Assembly (NCBI RefSeq): GCF_014645495.1
Contig: NZ_BMLV01000003.1
Coordinates: forward strand, 186,001 to 250,000
Direction of reading: 5' to 3'
Length of the DNA stretch: 64,000 nucleotides
Source: Cloacibacterium rupense
Lineage (GTDB): Bacteria > Bacteroidota > Bacteroidia > Flavobacteriales > Weeksellaceae
Part shown: one piece after another, positions 7,930 through 16,411 of the stretch
Numbering within the stretch: position 1 is the first letter of the stretch
How the letters are laid out: each line of letters opens with the position of its first letter
Translations under genes and position numbers: made by a program
The notes under the pieces: model-generated
What the model saw: only the letters and a program-made list of their open reading frames with translations
Database searches by the model: none
What the model was told of the DNA's origin: nothing

Positions 7930-9414
7930 ATGTTAGAAGCACTGTTACTTTTACCTTTAATAGGTTCAGGATTAGTTTTTGCCTTTAGAAACTCTAATAG
8001 CAAATATTTAGCAGTAGGAATTGCTTTCGTGCAAATGTTTGTAACATTCTATATGCTATCACAATTTAATAATGTACCAACGGTAGATTCTTCTCTTCAG
8101 TTTGAGATTACTCAGCCTTGGTCTACTTTTATCAAAAGCACCATTCATTTTGGTGTAGATGGTATGAGTATGCTTTTATTATTATTAACCAATATTTTAG
8201 TTCCATTAATTATTCTTTCTTCTTTTAATGAAAACAAAGGATATAACAATAATTTTTATGCATTAATCTTATTGATGCAGTTTGGTCTGGTAGGTGTTTT
8301 CACTGCGCTAGATGGTTTGTTGTTTTATGTTTTCTGGGAAGTAACCCTTATCCCGATTTGGTTTATTGCAGGACTTTGGGGCGAAGAAGACAAGAGAATT
8401 AAAGTCACTACAAAATTCTTTGTTTACACTTTTGTAGGTTCATTATTTATGTTCATTGGTTTAATCTATGTTTACAACCATGCAGCATCTTTTGAATTAA
8501 CAGATTTATACAATGCAAGTCTAAACTCTACACAGCAATTGGTGGTATTTTGGTTAATTTTCTTAGCATTTGCGGTTAAATTACCAGTATTCCCATTCCA
8601 TAATTGGCAGCCAGATACTTACACGTTTTCGCCAACTCAAGGTACAATGTTACTTTCTGGTATTATGCTAAAAATGGCAATTTACGGTGTTTTAAGATAT
8701 TTATTACCAATAGCTCCAGATGCACTACTAGGAACTTCTGGGCAAGTAGTGATGATCTTGGCAGTAATTGGTGTAGTTTACGGAGCATTAATTGCAATTG
8801 TACATAATGATATTAAGAAAATCATAGCTTACTCATCTTTATCACACGTAGGATTAATGGTAGCAGGTATTTTCGCATCTGCCATTATTACTGCAAAAGG
8901 AGGTTTCAGTATAGATGGAGCGCAAGGTGCTTTGGTGCAAACCTTTGCACACGGTATCAATGTGGTAGGTTTGTTCTATTGTGCTGATATATTAATAAAA
9001 AGATTCAAGACAAGAGATATCAGAGAAATGGGAGGTTATGCTAAAGTAGCTCCAAAATTTGCTACTTTATTTATGATTATCCTTCTTGGTTCTATGGCAG
9101 TTCCATTAACCAATGGTTTTGTAGGAGAATTTATCTTGTTGAAATCTATTTTTGATTATGACAAAGTAGTAGTTCTTTGTGCTGGTCTTACGGTAATTTT
9201 ATGTGCAGTTTATCTATTAAGAATGTACGGAAAAGCAATGTTCGGGACAGGTGATGAAAGAATTTTGGGAACTTTAAAAGATATATCAAGTGTAGAATTT
9301 ACCGTTTTGGCTAGTTTAGCGGTATTTGTAATTCTGCTAGGTATTTTCCCAAGCAGCATCATAGAAATGGTGAATAGTTCGTTGAAGTTTATCTACTCTT
9401 CTATTAAGGGTTAA
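7930..9414 (+). CDS. nuoM: NADH-quinone oxidoreductase subunit M
   Basis: Antiporter-like proton-pumping subunit, 494 residues, polytopic. Seen: the conserved FYVFWEVTLIPIWF region with the membrane Glu, a central lysine-bearing helix (FAVKLPVFPFHNWQPD) and the AYSSLSHVGLM motif. Spacing is 3 bases from nuoL and 15 to nuoN, so the operon continues unbroken. Confidence 0.96.
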   Translation: MLEALLLLPLIGSGLVFAFRNSNSKYLAVGIAFVQMFVTFYMLSQFNNVPTVDSSLQFEITQPWSTFIKSTIHFGVDGMSMLLLLLTNILVPLIILSSFNENKGYNNNFYALILLMQFGLVGVFTALDGLLFYVFWEVTLIPIWFIAGLWGEEDKRIKVTTKFFVYTFVGSLFMFIGLIYVYNHAASFELTDLYNASLNSTQQLVVFWLIFLAFAVKLPVFPFHNWQPDTYTFSPTQGTMLLSGIMLKMAIYGVLRYLLPIAPDALLGTSGQVVMILAVIGVVYGALIAIVHNDIKKIIAYSSLSHVGLMVAGIFASAIITAKGGFSIDGAQGALVQTFAHGINVVGLFYCADILIKRFKTRDIREMGGYAKVAPKFATLFMIILLGSMAVPLTNGFVGEFILLKSIFDYDKVVVLCAGLTVILCAVYLLRMYGKAMFGTGDERILGTLKDISSVEFTVLASLAVFVILLGIFPSSIIEMVNSSLKFIYSSIKG

Positions 9415-9429
9415 AATGATATTTAAGAA

Positions 9430-10809
9430 ATGAGTGTTTTAATAATTTTATTCATTACTGCGGTTTTAGCATTATTCTCCGGAGTTTATAATCAAGGAAA
9501 ATTTGCTAGATATATTGGTATTTTAGGTTTATTAGTGGCATTATATGTCAGCTTTTTACCTGAATGTTCATTCTTTAATCAATACAAATCTATGTTTGAT
9601 TTTGATGATAATTCGGCACTTTTTACTAAAATTTCTATAGTTGTAACGCTTTTGGTTTTCTTTTTAGGAGGTTTTGCGTTTAACAATCACAGAAGTCATC
9701 AATCAGAATTATATGCTCTGATGTTATTTTCATTATCAGGTGCAGTTATACTTTTCAGTTTTCCTAATTTGGTTACCTTGTTCTTAGGTATCGAAGTACT
9801 TTCCATCCCATTATACGTAATGGCGGGAAGCAACAAAACTGATTTACGCTCTAGCGAAGCCGCTATCAAATATTTCTTAATGGGAGCATTTGCCACTGGT
9901 TTCTTACTTTTTGGTACAGCTCTCGTTTACGGTAGCGCAGGAACTTTTGACATCGCAACAATAAGTGCATACAGTATCGAAAATTCTAAAAATACAATGT
10001 TTGTATTAGGAATTATGCTAATGCTATCTGCTATGGCATTCAAAGTTTCTTTAGCACCTTTCCATATGTGGAGCCCAGATGTATATCAAGGTTCGCCTTC
10101 TATCATCACTGCATATATGGCATCTGTAGTTAAAATTGCAGGATTTTTTGCTTTCTTCAAATTAATGAATTTGGCATTTGTTGGTAGTATAAAAGAGTGG
10201 ATTAACATTATTGGTGTTTTAGTAATCATCACTTTACTATTATCCAATGCAATGGGATTAGCACAATCCAATGCAAAAAGAATGTTAGCCTATTCTTCTG
10301 TATCACACGCAGGATATTTAGCACTAATATTTTTCGGGGCAAACAGCCTTTCTCTTTATAATTTAGCATTCTATTTATTTGCTTATTCATTGTCTACTAT
10401 TGGAGTATTTTTGACTTTAATTTGGGTAGAAAAAATAAAAAGAGAAACCTCTTTCGAGGCATTCAAAGGATTAGCAAAAACCGAACCTATAGCAGCAGTT
10501 GCTACGGCAGTTTCATTATTATCAATGGCTGGTATTCCTTTAACTGCAGGTTTTGTAGCTAAGTTTAGTATCTTCTCACAAGCGATGAATGGAGCTGCAT
10601 TTTTAGTTCTTATCGCAGTCATTGGTTCTGCGCTTAGTATCGCTTATTATCTTAGACTGATTATTTCAATGTTTTTCCACAAGGAAAGTTCATTCAAAAC
10701 TTCAGAAAAAATGAGCATTACCTACAACATCGTAGCGATTTTCATTATAGTTGCGATATTAGCATTAGGTATTTATCCAGACCTTTTTAAAATGCAATTT
10801 GGATTATAA
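9430..10809 (+). CDS. nuoN: NADH-quinone oxidoreductase subunit N
   Basis: Third antiporter-like subunit and last gene of the operon; 459 residues, polytopic. Seen: LGIEVLSIPLYVMAGS with the conserved membrane Glu, the FKVSLAPFHMWSPDVYQGSP helix-loop and AYSSVSHAGYLAL. A strong terminator begins 20 bases after the stop, which fixes the operon end. Confidence 0.96.
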   Translation: MSVLIILFITAVLALFSGVYNQGKFARYIGILGLLVALYVSFLPECSFFNQYKSMFDFDDNSALFTKISIVVTLLVFFLGGFAFNNHRSHQSELYALMLFSLSGAVILFSFPNLVTLFLGIEVLSIPLYVMAGSNKTDLRSSEAAIKYFLMGAFATGFLLFGTALVYGSAGTFDIATISAYSIENSKNTMFVLGIMLMLSAMAFKVSLAPFHMWSPDVYQGSPSIITAYMASVVKIAGFFAFFKLMNLAFVGSIKEWINIIGVLVIITLLLSNAMGLAQSNAKRMLAYSSVSHAGYLALIFFGANSLSLYNLAFYLFAYSLSTIGVFLTLIWVEKIKRETSFEAFKGLAKTEPIAAVATAVSLLSMAGIPLTAGFVAKFSIFSQAMNGAAFLVLIAVIGSALSIAYYLRLIISMFFHKESSFKTSEKMSITYNIVAIFIIVAILALGIYPDLFKMQFGL

Positions 10810-10828
10810 AATCTAAAATCGAAATATG

Positions 10829-10862
10829 AAAAGACGCAGTTCAGAGATGGCTGCGTTTTTTT
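10829..10862 (+). terminator. Rho-independent terminator of the nuo operon
   Basis: AACGCAG-type palindrome: GACGCAG, then a loop, then CTGCGT followed by seven T. It lies 20 bases beyond the nuoN stop. A weak ORF running across it (10826-11029) is rejected. Confidence 0.85.
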
Positions 10863-11101
10863 GTAGCAGAAAGGTAGAAATTCTTCCATTCTCAGTCACG
10901 CTGTCCATTACAATCTTTTTTTGTGAGCTTCGGCAAGCTCAGCCAACAAAAAAAGGATTTCCATTACCATCGTGGCTAATTTTCACGGGCAGTTTTTCTT
11001 TTCACGTATGCGCAATTCGGAAACTTTGACGCTCGCTTCGCTCGCGCCAAAAAAATTTAAAATTTTAAAGTAATTTCGCCATTCATTCGTCTAAACGAAT
11101 A
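10863..11101. repeat. Gene-free spacer with REP-like hairpin and promoter-side palindrome
   Basis: Between the nuo terminator and the next gene. At 10915-10955 a long hairpin is seen: outer arms CTTTTTTTGT / ACAAAAAAAG and inner arms GAGCTT / AAGCTC with loop CGGC. Around 11030-11048 is GCTCGCTTCGCTCGCGCC, whose core recurs at 12270-12284. At 11085-11100, ending one base before the ATG at 11102, is the perfect palindrome ATTCGT-CTAA-ACGAAT. No credible coding potential is seen. Confidence 0.6.
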
Positions 11102-12217
11102 ATGAAATTATTAAAGAAAATGATATTGACACTCGTTATCCTTATTGCAGGAATTGCAATAGGTACTTACTTTTTTATGCAAGGCAAACAATTCGGAAAA
11201 ATGCCTTCGGGAAAAAGACTAGAAAGAATATTAAAATCACCACATTACAAAGACGGAAAATTCCAAAACCTCAATCCTACTCCACAATTGGCAGAAGATA
11301 CCTCAATGCCAAAAGTTCTCTACAATTTCTTTTTCTCGAAAGTAGAAAACGCTACTCCCAAAAAGAAATTTAATTTCACCAAAACCGATTTAAAAAACCT
11401 TAACCCAACCGAAAATTTCTACGTTTGGATGGGACATTCCTCATACTTTCTTCAAATCGATGGAAAAAAAATCCTAGTTGACCCTGTTTTCAGCGGAAGC
11501 GTTTCTCCACTAAAATTCACCAACAAAGCCTTTGACGGAACAGATATTTACACCACCGAAGATGTTCCAGAATTAGATTATTTGGTGATTACCCACGACC
11601 ATTGGGATCATTTAGATTACGAAACCGTTACCAAACTTCGTCCGAAAGTAAAGCAAGTAATTACAGGTTTAGGAACTGGTGCGCATTTAGAATATTGGGA
11701 TTTTGAACCTTCGAAAATTATAGAATTAGATTGGTTTGAGAGTCAGAATTTAGGAAATGGTTTCAAAATCAATGCAGAACCTGCCAGACATTTTTCGGGA
11801 CGAGGATTTAAAAGAGATCAGGCAATTTGGGCAAGTTTTATTTTGGAAACACCCAATTCTAAAATTTACATCGGCGGAGATTCTGGTTACGATAATCATT
11901 TCAAAAAAATTGGCGAAAAATACGGAAAACTCGACTTGGCAATCCTAGAAACCGGACAATACAATCCCGCTTGGAAATACATTCATATGCTTCCTGGTGA
12001 GCAATTGCAAGCGATGAAAGACCTCAATGCACAGAGAATGATTGCCGTACATAACTCCAAATTTAAGTTGGCGCTCCATTCTTGGTACGAACCGATGGAA
12101 AAACTCCACGAACTCAACAAAGAGAAATTACGAGTAATCACTCCAAAAATCGGCGAAAAGGTTTTTTGGCAAGATGATAACAAAATTTACCCAAAATGGT
12201 GGGAAGAATATAAATAA
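11102..12217 (+). CDS. Membrane-anchored MBL-fold metallohydrolase (NAPE-PLD/UlaG-like)
   Basis: 371 residues with an N-terminal membrane anchor (about 6-26) and no signal cleavage site. The metallo-beta-lactamase fold is shown by MGHSSYFLQIDGKKILVDPV (110-129), the metal-binding motif HDHWDH (165-170), a downstream His in HFSGRG, and GGDSGYDNHF with the bridging Asp. This resembles the beta-lactamase superfamily_2 proteins related to NAPE-phospholipase D and UlaG, so a phosphodiester substrate is plausible but unproven. The gene stands alone with its own terminator. A perfect 16-base palindrome covers the ribosome-binding region. Confidence 0.85.
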   Translation: MKLLKKMILTLVILIAGIAIGTYFFMQGKQFGKMPSGKRLERILKSPHYKDGKFQNLNPTPQLAEDTSMPKVLYNFFFSKVENATPKKKFNFTKTDLKNLNPTENFYVWMGHSSYFLQIDGKKILVDPVFSGSVSPLKFTNKAFDGTDIYTTEDVPELDYLVITHDHWDHLDYETVTKLRPKVKQVITGLGTGAHLEYWDFEPSKIIELDWFESQNLGNGFKINAEPARHFSGRGFKRDQAIWASFILETPNSKIYIGGDSGYDNHFKKIGEKYGKLDLAILETGQYNPAWKYIHMLPGEQLQAMKDLNAQRMIAVHNSKFKLALHSWYEPMEKLHELNKEKLRVITPKIGEKVFWQDDNKIYPKWWEEYK

Positions 12218-12221
12218 AAGC

Positions 12222-12252
12222 AACGCAATTCAGCAATGAGTTGCGTTTTTCT
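12222..12252 (+). terminator. Terminator after the MBL hydrolase gene
   Basis: Stem AACGCAA / TTGCGTT with a 12-base loop, followed by T5. Its core resembles the nuo terminator stem. Confidence 0.75.
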
Positions 12253-12318
12253 TTAAAAACAATCTACGCTTGCTTCGCTCGCGATAAAAATTTATTTTTA
12301 ATCAAATGATTAAATATT

Positions 12319-12349
12319 TTGTTTAAATCAAAAAATTAATTTAATTTTG
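12319..12349 (+). promoter_or_regulatory. Bacteroidetes-type promoter of the exporter operon, with operator-like palindrome
   Basis: TTG at 12319-12321, 20 bases, then TAATTTTG at 12342-12349, matching the TTG...TAnnTTTG consensus. It lies 20 bases before the TetR ATG. The -33 region overlaps an imperfect palindrome (GATTAAAT ... GTTTAAATC, 12308-12329), a plausible binding site for the TetR protein encoded next; the operator role is inference. Confidence 0.65.
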
Positions 12350-12368
12350 TGCCATCAAATTCATTCAA

Positions 12369-12977
12369 ATGACTGAAAAAGAAATTTCTACGGAAGAAAA
12401 AATTTTAGAAGCTGCATCCAAAGTCTTTACAGAAAAAGGATTTGCAGGAACTAGAACACGTGACATTGCAGAAGAAGCTGGGATTAATTTGGCTTTGCTC
12501 AATTATTATTACAGAAGCAAAGAAAAATTGTTCGAACAAGTAATGAAAGTAAAAATCCTTTTACTTTTCGGACAAATATTACCAATCATCACCAACGAAA
12601 AAACAACTCTAGAAGAAAAAATAGATTTGGCAACAGATAAATACATCGATATTTTATCCAAAAATCCCAATCTTCCCTTGTTTGTAATCAGTGAAATTCA
12701 AAAGAAAAATTCAGAACTAACTTCAGTAATTCCCATCAAAAGAGTGTTTCAGAATTCAGCAATTATGAGACAGATCAAAGAAAAGCAACCCCATTTCAAT
12801 CCTTTGCATTTTTTAATCACTTTTTTAGGAATGACGGTTTTTCCGTTTGTCGCAAAACCTGTTCTCCGCTCATTTGAATTGATTCAGGAAGATGATTTTC
12901 AGCAATTTATCAACGAAAGAAGAAAACTCATTCCAATCTGGATCAAAACACTTTTAGAACTGAAAATTGAGAGTTGA
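12369..12977 (+). CDS. TetR/AcrR-family transcriptional regulator
   Basis: 202 residues. The N-terminal TetR helix-turn-helix is clear: KILEAASKVFTEKGFAGTRT, then RDIAEEAGINLALLNYYYRS (about residues 31-50). The C-terminal ligand domain is divergent, as usual. It heads an operon of TolC-like, HlyD-like and ABC genes, so it most likely represses that exporter, in the manner of the E. coli CecR (YbiH)/YbhGFSR pair. Its last residues (LELKIES) are encoded by a TGAAAATTGAGA word tract that continues into the spacer, so the native C-terminus may have been altered by repeat sequence. Confidence 0.88.
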   Translation: MTEKEISTEEKILEAASKVFTEKGFAGTRTRDIAEEAGINLALLNYYYRSKEKLFEQVMKVKILLLFGQILPIITNEKTTLEEKIDLATDKYIDILSKNPNLPLFVISEIQKKNSELTSVIPIKRVFQNSAIMRQIKEKQPHFNPLHFLITFLGMTVFPFVAKPVLRSFELIQEDDFQQFINERRKLIPIWIKTLLELKIES

Positions 12978-13022
12978 AAATTGAGAATTAATTACATGGC
13001 AATTGACAACAAACACCCTATA

Positions 13023-14273
13023 ATGAAAAATATAAAATACATTTTCCTATTTTTTATAGGAATTCTCAACGCTCAAGAAACATTGACTTTAGAACAATGT
13101 TATCAATTGGCGCGAGAAAATTATCCGCTCATCAAAAAGCAAGAACTCATCAAAAAATCAGAGCAATACACTACAGAAAACGCACTGAAAGGTTGGCTTC
13201 CGCAAATTCAAATTATCGGACAAGCAACGTACCAAAACGATGTTACTCAATTCCCTGTGAAATTACCAAATGTATCGGTAGATCCTTTAAGCAAAGATCA
13301 ATACAGAGTTTTCGCAGACGTTTCACAAACCATTTACGATGGCGGAAATATCAAAAATCAAAAGGAAATGGCTAAAATTCAGTCACAAGTTCAAACCGTA
13401 CAAACGGAAGTAGAATTGGATAAACTGAAGGAAAGAATTAACCAAATTTATTTCGGGATTTTGCAGACAGACAAGCAATTAGCTCAACTTCAATTGACGA
13501 AATCTGATATTAAAGAAGGTATCAAAAAAGCAGAAGCCCAACTCAAAAACGGCGTAATTTTTAGAAGCAACCTCGATGTTTTAAAAGCTGAATTAGTAAA
13601 ACTCGAGCAAAGAGAAATTGAACTAAAATCTGTAAAACAAAGTTTTTCTCAAATGCTTTCTTATTTCATCAAAAGAAATTTAGATGAAAACACACCATTG
13701 CAAACTCCTGAAAAAGTATTAGTTACAGAAACCAACAATCGTTCTGAACTGAAACTTTTTGATGCTCAAAAATCTTTAATTGAAACACAAAAAAAACTCA
13801 TCAACACGAAAAACACCCCAAAATTAGGTGCATTTTTTCAAGGTGGTTATGGAAAACCAGGTTTTAATATGCTCAAAAATGAATTTGATACATTCTACAT
13901 TGCTGGAATTCGTCTCAATATTCCGATTACAGGATTTTACACAAAGAAAAATGATTTACAGTTGTTAGATAATCAATCTCAAGACGTTGAAATTCAAAGA
14001 GAAAACTTTCTTTTCAATCAAAACTTCACAGAAATTCAACAAAAAAATGATTTAGATAAAATTCAAAATCTCATAGAAAAAGACAATGAACTCATCACTT
14101 TGAGAAAAAGCATTAAAAAGGCAAGTTTGGCTCAATTAGAAAACGGGGTAATTACCACCAACGATTATTTACGAGAAGTAAATGCAGAAGAACAAGCCGT
14201 TTTAACCAAAGTTTCCCACGAAATTCAATATTTATTGACTCAATATAATTTGAAAGCAAATCTTAATAATTGA
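13023..14273 (+). CDS. TolC-family outer-membrane efflux protein
   Basis: 416 residues from the ATG at 13023, which gives a good signal peptide (MKNIKYIFLFFIGILNAQ); the frame is open further upstream only because a word tract lacks stops. The body is the long-helix, two-repeat architecture of TolC proteins: LTLEQCYQLARENYPLIKKQ at the start of repeat 1, heptad-rich segments, and a second repeat ending near residue 410. It should form the trimeric outer-membrane channel for the ABC exporter encoded downstream. Confidence 0.88.
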   Translation: MKNIKYIFLFFIGILNAQETLTLEQCYQLARENYPLIKKQELIKKSEQYTTENALKGWLPQIQIIGQATYQNDVTQFPVKLPNVSVDPLSKDQYRVFADVSQTIYDGGNIKNQKEMAKIQSQVQTVQTEVELDKLKERINQIYFGILQTDKQLAQLQLTKSDIKEGIKKAEAQLKNGVIFRSNLDVLKAELVKLEQREIELKSVKQSFSQMLSYFIKRNLDENTPLQTPEKVLVTETNNRSELKLFDAQKSLIETQKKLINTKNTPKLGAFFQGGYGKPGFNMLKNEFDTFYIAGIRLNIPITGFYTKKNDLQLLDNQSQDVEIQRENFLFNQNFTEIQQKNDLDKIQNLIEKDNELITLRKSIKKASLAQLENGVITTNDYLREVNAEEQAVLTKVSHEIQYLLTQYNLKANLNN

Positions 14274-14344
14274 AAATTAAAAGTGTAAAATTGAAAATGA
14301 ATTTTAAACTATCAACTGACAACTATCAACCAACAACTAAAATT
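14274..14344. repeat. Word-repeat spacer before the HlyD-like gene
   Basis: Two vocabularies adjoin: AATTGAAAATTAAAAGTG and then ACTATCAACTGACAACTATC words. The second recurs, partly inverted, at 31213-31292. The tract has no stop in the downstream frame, which lets a false N-terminal extension appear. Confidence 0.65.
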
Positions 14345-15313
14345 ATGAAAAAATATATTCTTCCTCTCCTACTTTTAGCTATAATTTCTTGCAAGAAAAC
14401 TGTAGATTACGATGCTTCAGGAACTTTTGAAGCCGATGAAATAATGGTAACCGCAGAAGCAACCGGTAAAATTTTGGAACTAAAACTTAATGAAGGACAA
14501 CAACTTACCGAAAACCAACAAATCGGGATGATTGACGGAACAGGTGTAGAATTACAGAAAGAACAAGTTTTGGCTTCCATTAATGCAATTGATGAAAAAA
14601 CCAATTCTGCAAACCCACAAATTCAGGTTTTGCAATCACAAATGAATGCTCAAAAAGCAAATATTTCGGTTTTGCAAGAACAACTTTCTACTGCAGTTAT
14701 AGAACGAAACAGAATTTCAAATTTGGTGAAAGCTGATGCCGCTACTAAAAAACAACTCGATGATGCTAATTCGCAAGTTGCTGTTGTCCAGAAACAAATT
14801 TCGGTTGCTAATGCTCAATTACAAACGTTGAATCAACAAATTTCTTCAACCAAAGAGCAAGTTTCAATACAAAACAGAGCGATTTTAAGCGAAAAAAATC
14901 CGAATCAAAAGAAAGTATTACAAATTGATGATCAACTGAAACACAACATTATTTCGAGCCCAATCAACGGAACTGTGCTTACAAAATACATGTACAAAGG
15001 CGAATTTGCAACCGTTGGAAAACCAATTTTCAAAATGGCAAACCTCGATGAAATGCTTTTGAGAGCTTATTTTACTGGCGATCAATTGGCGAAAATAAAA
15101 GTCGAACAAACCGTAAAAATTTTAGTTGACGCAGGAAATGGCGAAACTAAAGAACTGAACGGAAAAATAGAATGGATTTCTCAAAAATCTGAATTCACAC
15201 CAAAAACCATTCAAACCAAAGACGAAAGAGCCAACTTGGTTTACGCCTCAAAAATTCGTGTGAAAAATGATGGTTTCTTGAAAATCGGAATGTACGGAGA
15301 AGTGAAACTTTAA
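14345..15313 (+). CDS. HlyD-family periplasmic adaptor, lipoprotein form (YbhG-like)
   Basis: 322 residues. MKKYILPLLLLAIISC is a lipoprotein signal with lipidated Cys16, so the protein is membrane-tethered by lipid. Then come a biotinyl-lipoyl half (TGKILELKLNEGQQLTENQQIG), a long coiled coil (about 75-190, Gln/Ala-rich: LQSQMNAQKANISVLQEQLS), the second lipoyl half (HNIISSPINGTVLTKYMYKG) and a beta-barrel domain. This is the membrane-fusion protein that links the TolC-like channel to the ABC-2 pump. Confidence 0.88.
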   Translation: MKKYILPLLLLAIISCKKTVDYDASGTFEADEIMVTAEATGKILELKLNEGQQLTENQQIGMIDGTGVELQKEQVLASINAIDEKTNSANPQIQVLQSQMNAQKANISVLQEQLSTAVIERNRISNLVKADAATKKQLDDANSQVAVVQKQISVANAQLQTLNQQISSTKEQVSIQNRAILSEKNPNQKKVLQIDDQLKHNIISSPINGTVLTKYMYKGEFATVGKPIFKMANLDEMLLRAYFTGDQLAKIKVEQTVKILVDAGNGETKELNGKIEWISQKSEFTPKTIQTKDERANLVYASKIRVKNDGFLKIGMYGEVKL

Positions 15314-15460
15314 TTGTGAATAGTGAATTTGCTTCGCAGTGAATAGTGAATTAAAAAACTTTGTGGATTTTGCAAATCCGCCTTTGTCAGATTCTTGGCG
15401 AACTTAAAAATATTTTCAAAATTGTGAAAAAAATCTTTGCGCTCTTTGCGTTAAAAACAA
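15314..15460. repeat. Spacer with CTTTGCG-type words
   Basis: Contains TTGTGAATAGTGAATTTGCTTCGCAGTGAATAGTG-like direct repeats and then CTTTGCGCTCTTTGCGTT. These are the same vocabulary as 22971-23104 and 61621-61751. It lies inside the exporter operon and has no terminator. Confidence 0.55.
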
Positions 15461-16402
15461 ATGATAGAAGCTAAAAATATATCAAAATCTTACGGCGAGA
15501 AAAATCAAAAAATTCTAGCAGTTGATAACATTTCTTTTTCCGTTGAAAAAGGAGAAATTTTCGGGTTGATTGGCCCTGATGGAAGTGGTAAAACTTCTAT
15601 TTTTAGAATGCTCACCACTGTTCTTCTCCCCGATTCTGGAAATGCAAAAATTGATGGACTTGATGTGATAAAAGATTACAAAAAAATCCGACAAATTCTC
15701 GGTTATATGCCAGGAAAATTTTCTTTGTATCAAGATTTGACGGTGGAAGAAAATTTAGAATTTTTCGCGAGTGTTTTTAATACTACAATTGCAGAAAATT
15801 ATGATTTAATCAAAGATATTTACAGGCAAATAGAACCTTTCAAAACGAGAAGAGCAGGCAAACTTTCTGGCGGAATGAAACAAAAATTGGCACTTTCTTG
15901 CGCTTTAATTCACAAACCGAAAGTTTTATTTTTAGACGAACCCACAACTGGAGTTGATCCTGTTTCAAGGAAAGAATTTTGGGAAATGCTGAAACGTTTG
16001 AAAGAACAAGGCATCACGATTGTAGTTGCCACACCATATATGGATGAAGCGAGTTTGTGCGACAGAATTGCATTGATGCAAAACGGAAAAATTCTAAAAA
16101 TTGACACACCAAAACAAATTTGTAAAGACTTTCCTAAAGATTTATTTGAAGTAAAAACAGAGAATATTCCTGCTCTTTTGAAAATTTTGAAAGACTATAA
16201 AACCACAGAAAATTCTTATGCTTTTGGCGAATTTGCTCACGTTGTGGTAGATAAAGAAAAGGAATTTAGCAAAGAATCTTTAGAGAAATTTTTGAGAGAA
16301 AAAAGTTTTAAAGAAATAGAAATCAACAACATAGAAGCGACTATTGAAGATAGTTTTATTCTCTTGCTATCTAATAATGTAGAATTGAAAATTGAAAATT
16401 GA
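15461..16402 (+). CDS. ABC transporter ATP-binding protein, exporter NBD 1
   Basis: 313 residues. Seen: Walker A GPDGSGKT (38-45), Q-loop region, canonical signature LSGGMKQKLA (about 134-143) and Walker B VLFLDEPTTGVDP. The switch histidine is replaced: where the family has THYMDEA this protein has TPYMDEA (about 190). NBD 2, encoded next, keeps that His but has a degenerate signature, so the pair looks like an asymmetric heterodimer with one consensus ATPase site. The C-terminus (NNVELKIEN) runs into a TTGAAAATT word tract. It is homologous to the N-terminal half of YbhF-type ATPases. Confidence 0.92.
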   Translation: MIEAKNISKSYGEKNQKILAVDNISFSVEKGEIFGLIGPDGSGKTSIFRMLTTVLLPDSGNAKIDGLDVIKDYKKIRQILGYMPGKFSLYQDLTVEENLEFFASVFNTTIAENYDLIKDIYRQIEPFKTRRAGKLSGGMKQKLALSCALIHKPKVLFLDEPTTGVDPVSRKEFWEMLKRLKEQGITIVVATPYMDEASLCDRIALMQNGKILKIDTPKQICKDFPKDLFEVKTENIPALLKILKDYKTTENSYAFGEFAHVVVDKEKEFSKESLEKFLREKSFKEIEINNIEATIEDSFILLLSNNVELKIEN

Positions 16403-16411
16403 GAATTGAAA

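Noticed and set aside
10826-11029. 67-codon plus-strand ORF after nuoN
   Set aside because: It begins inside the nuo terminator stem and crosses a REP-like hairpin; composition is not protein-like and no start signal is seen.
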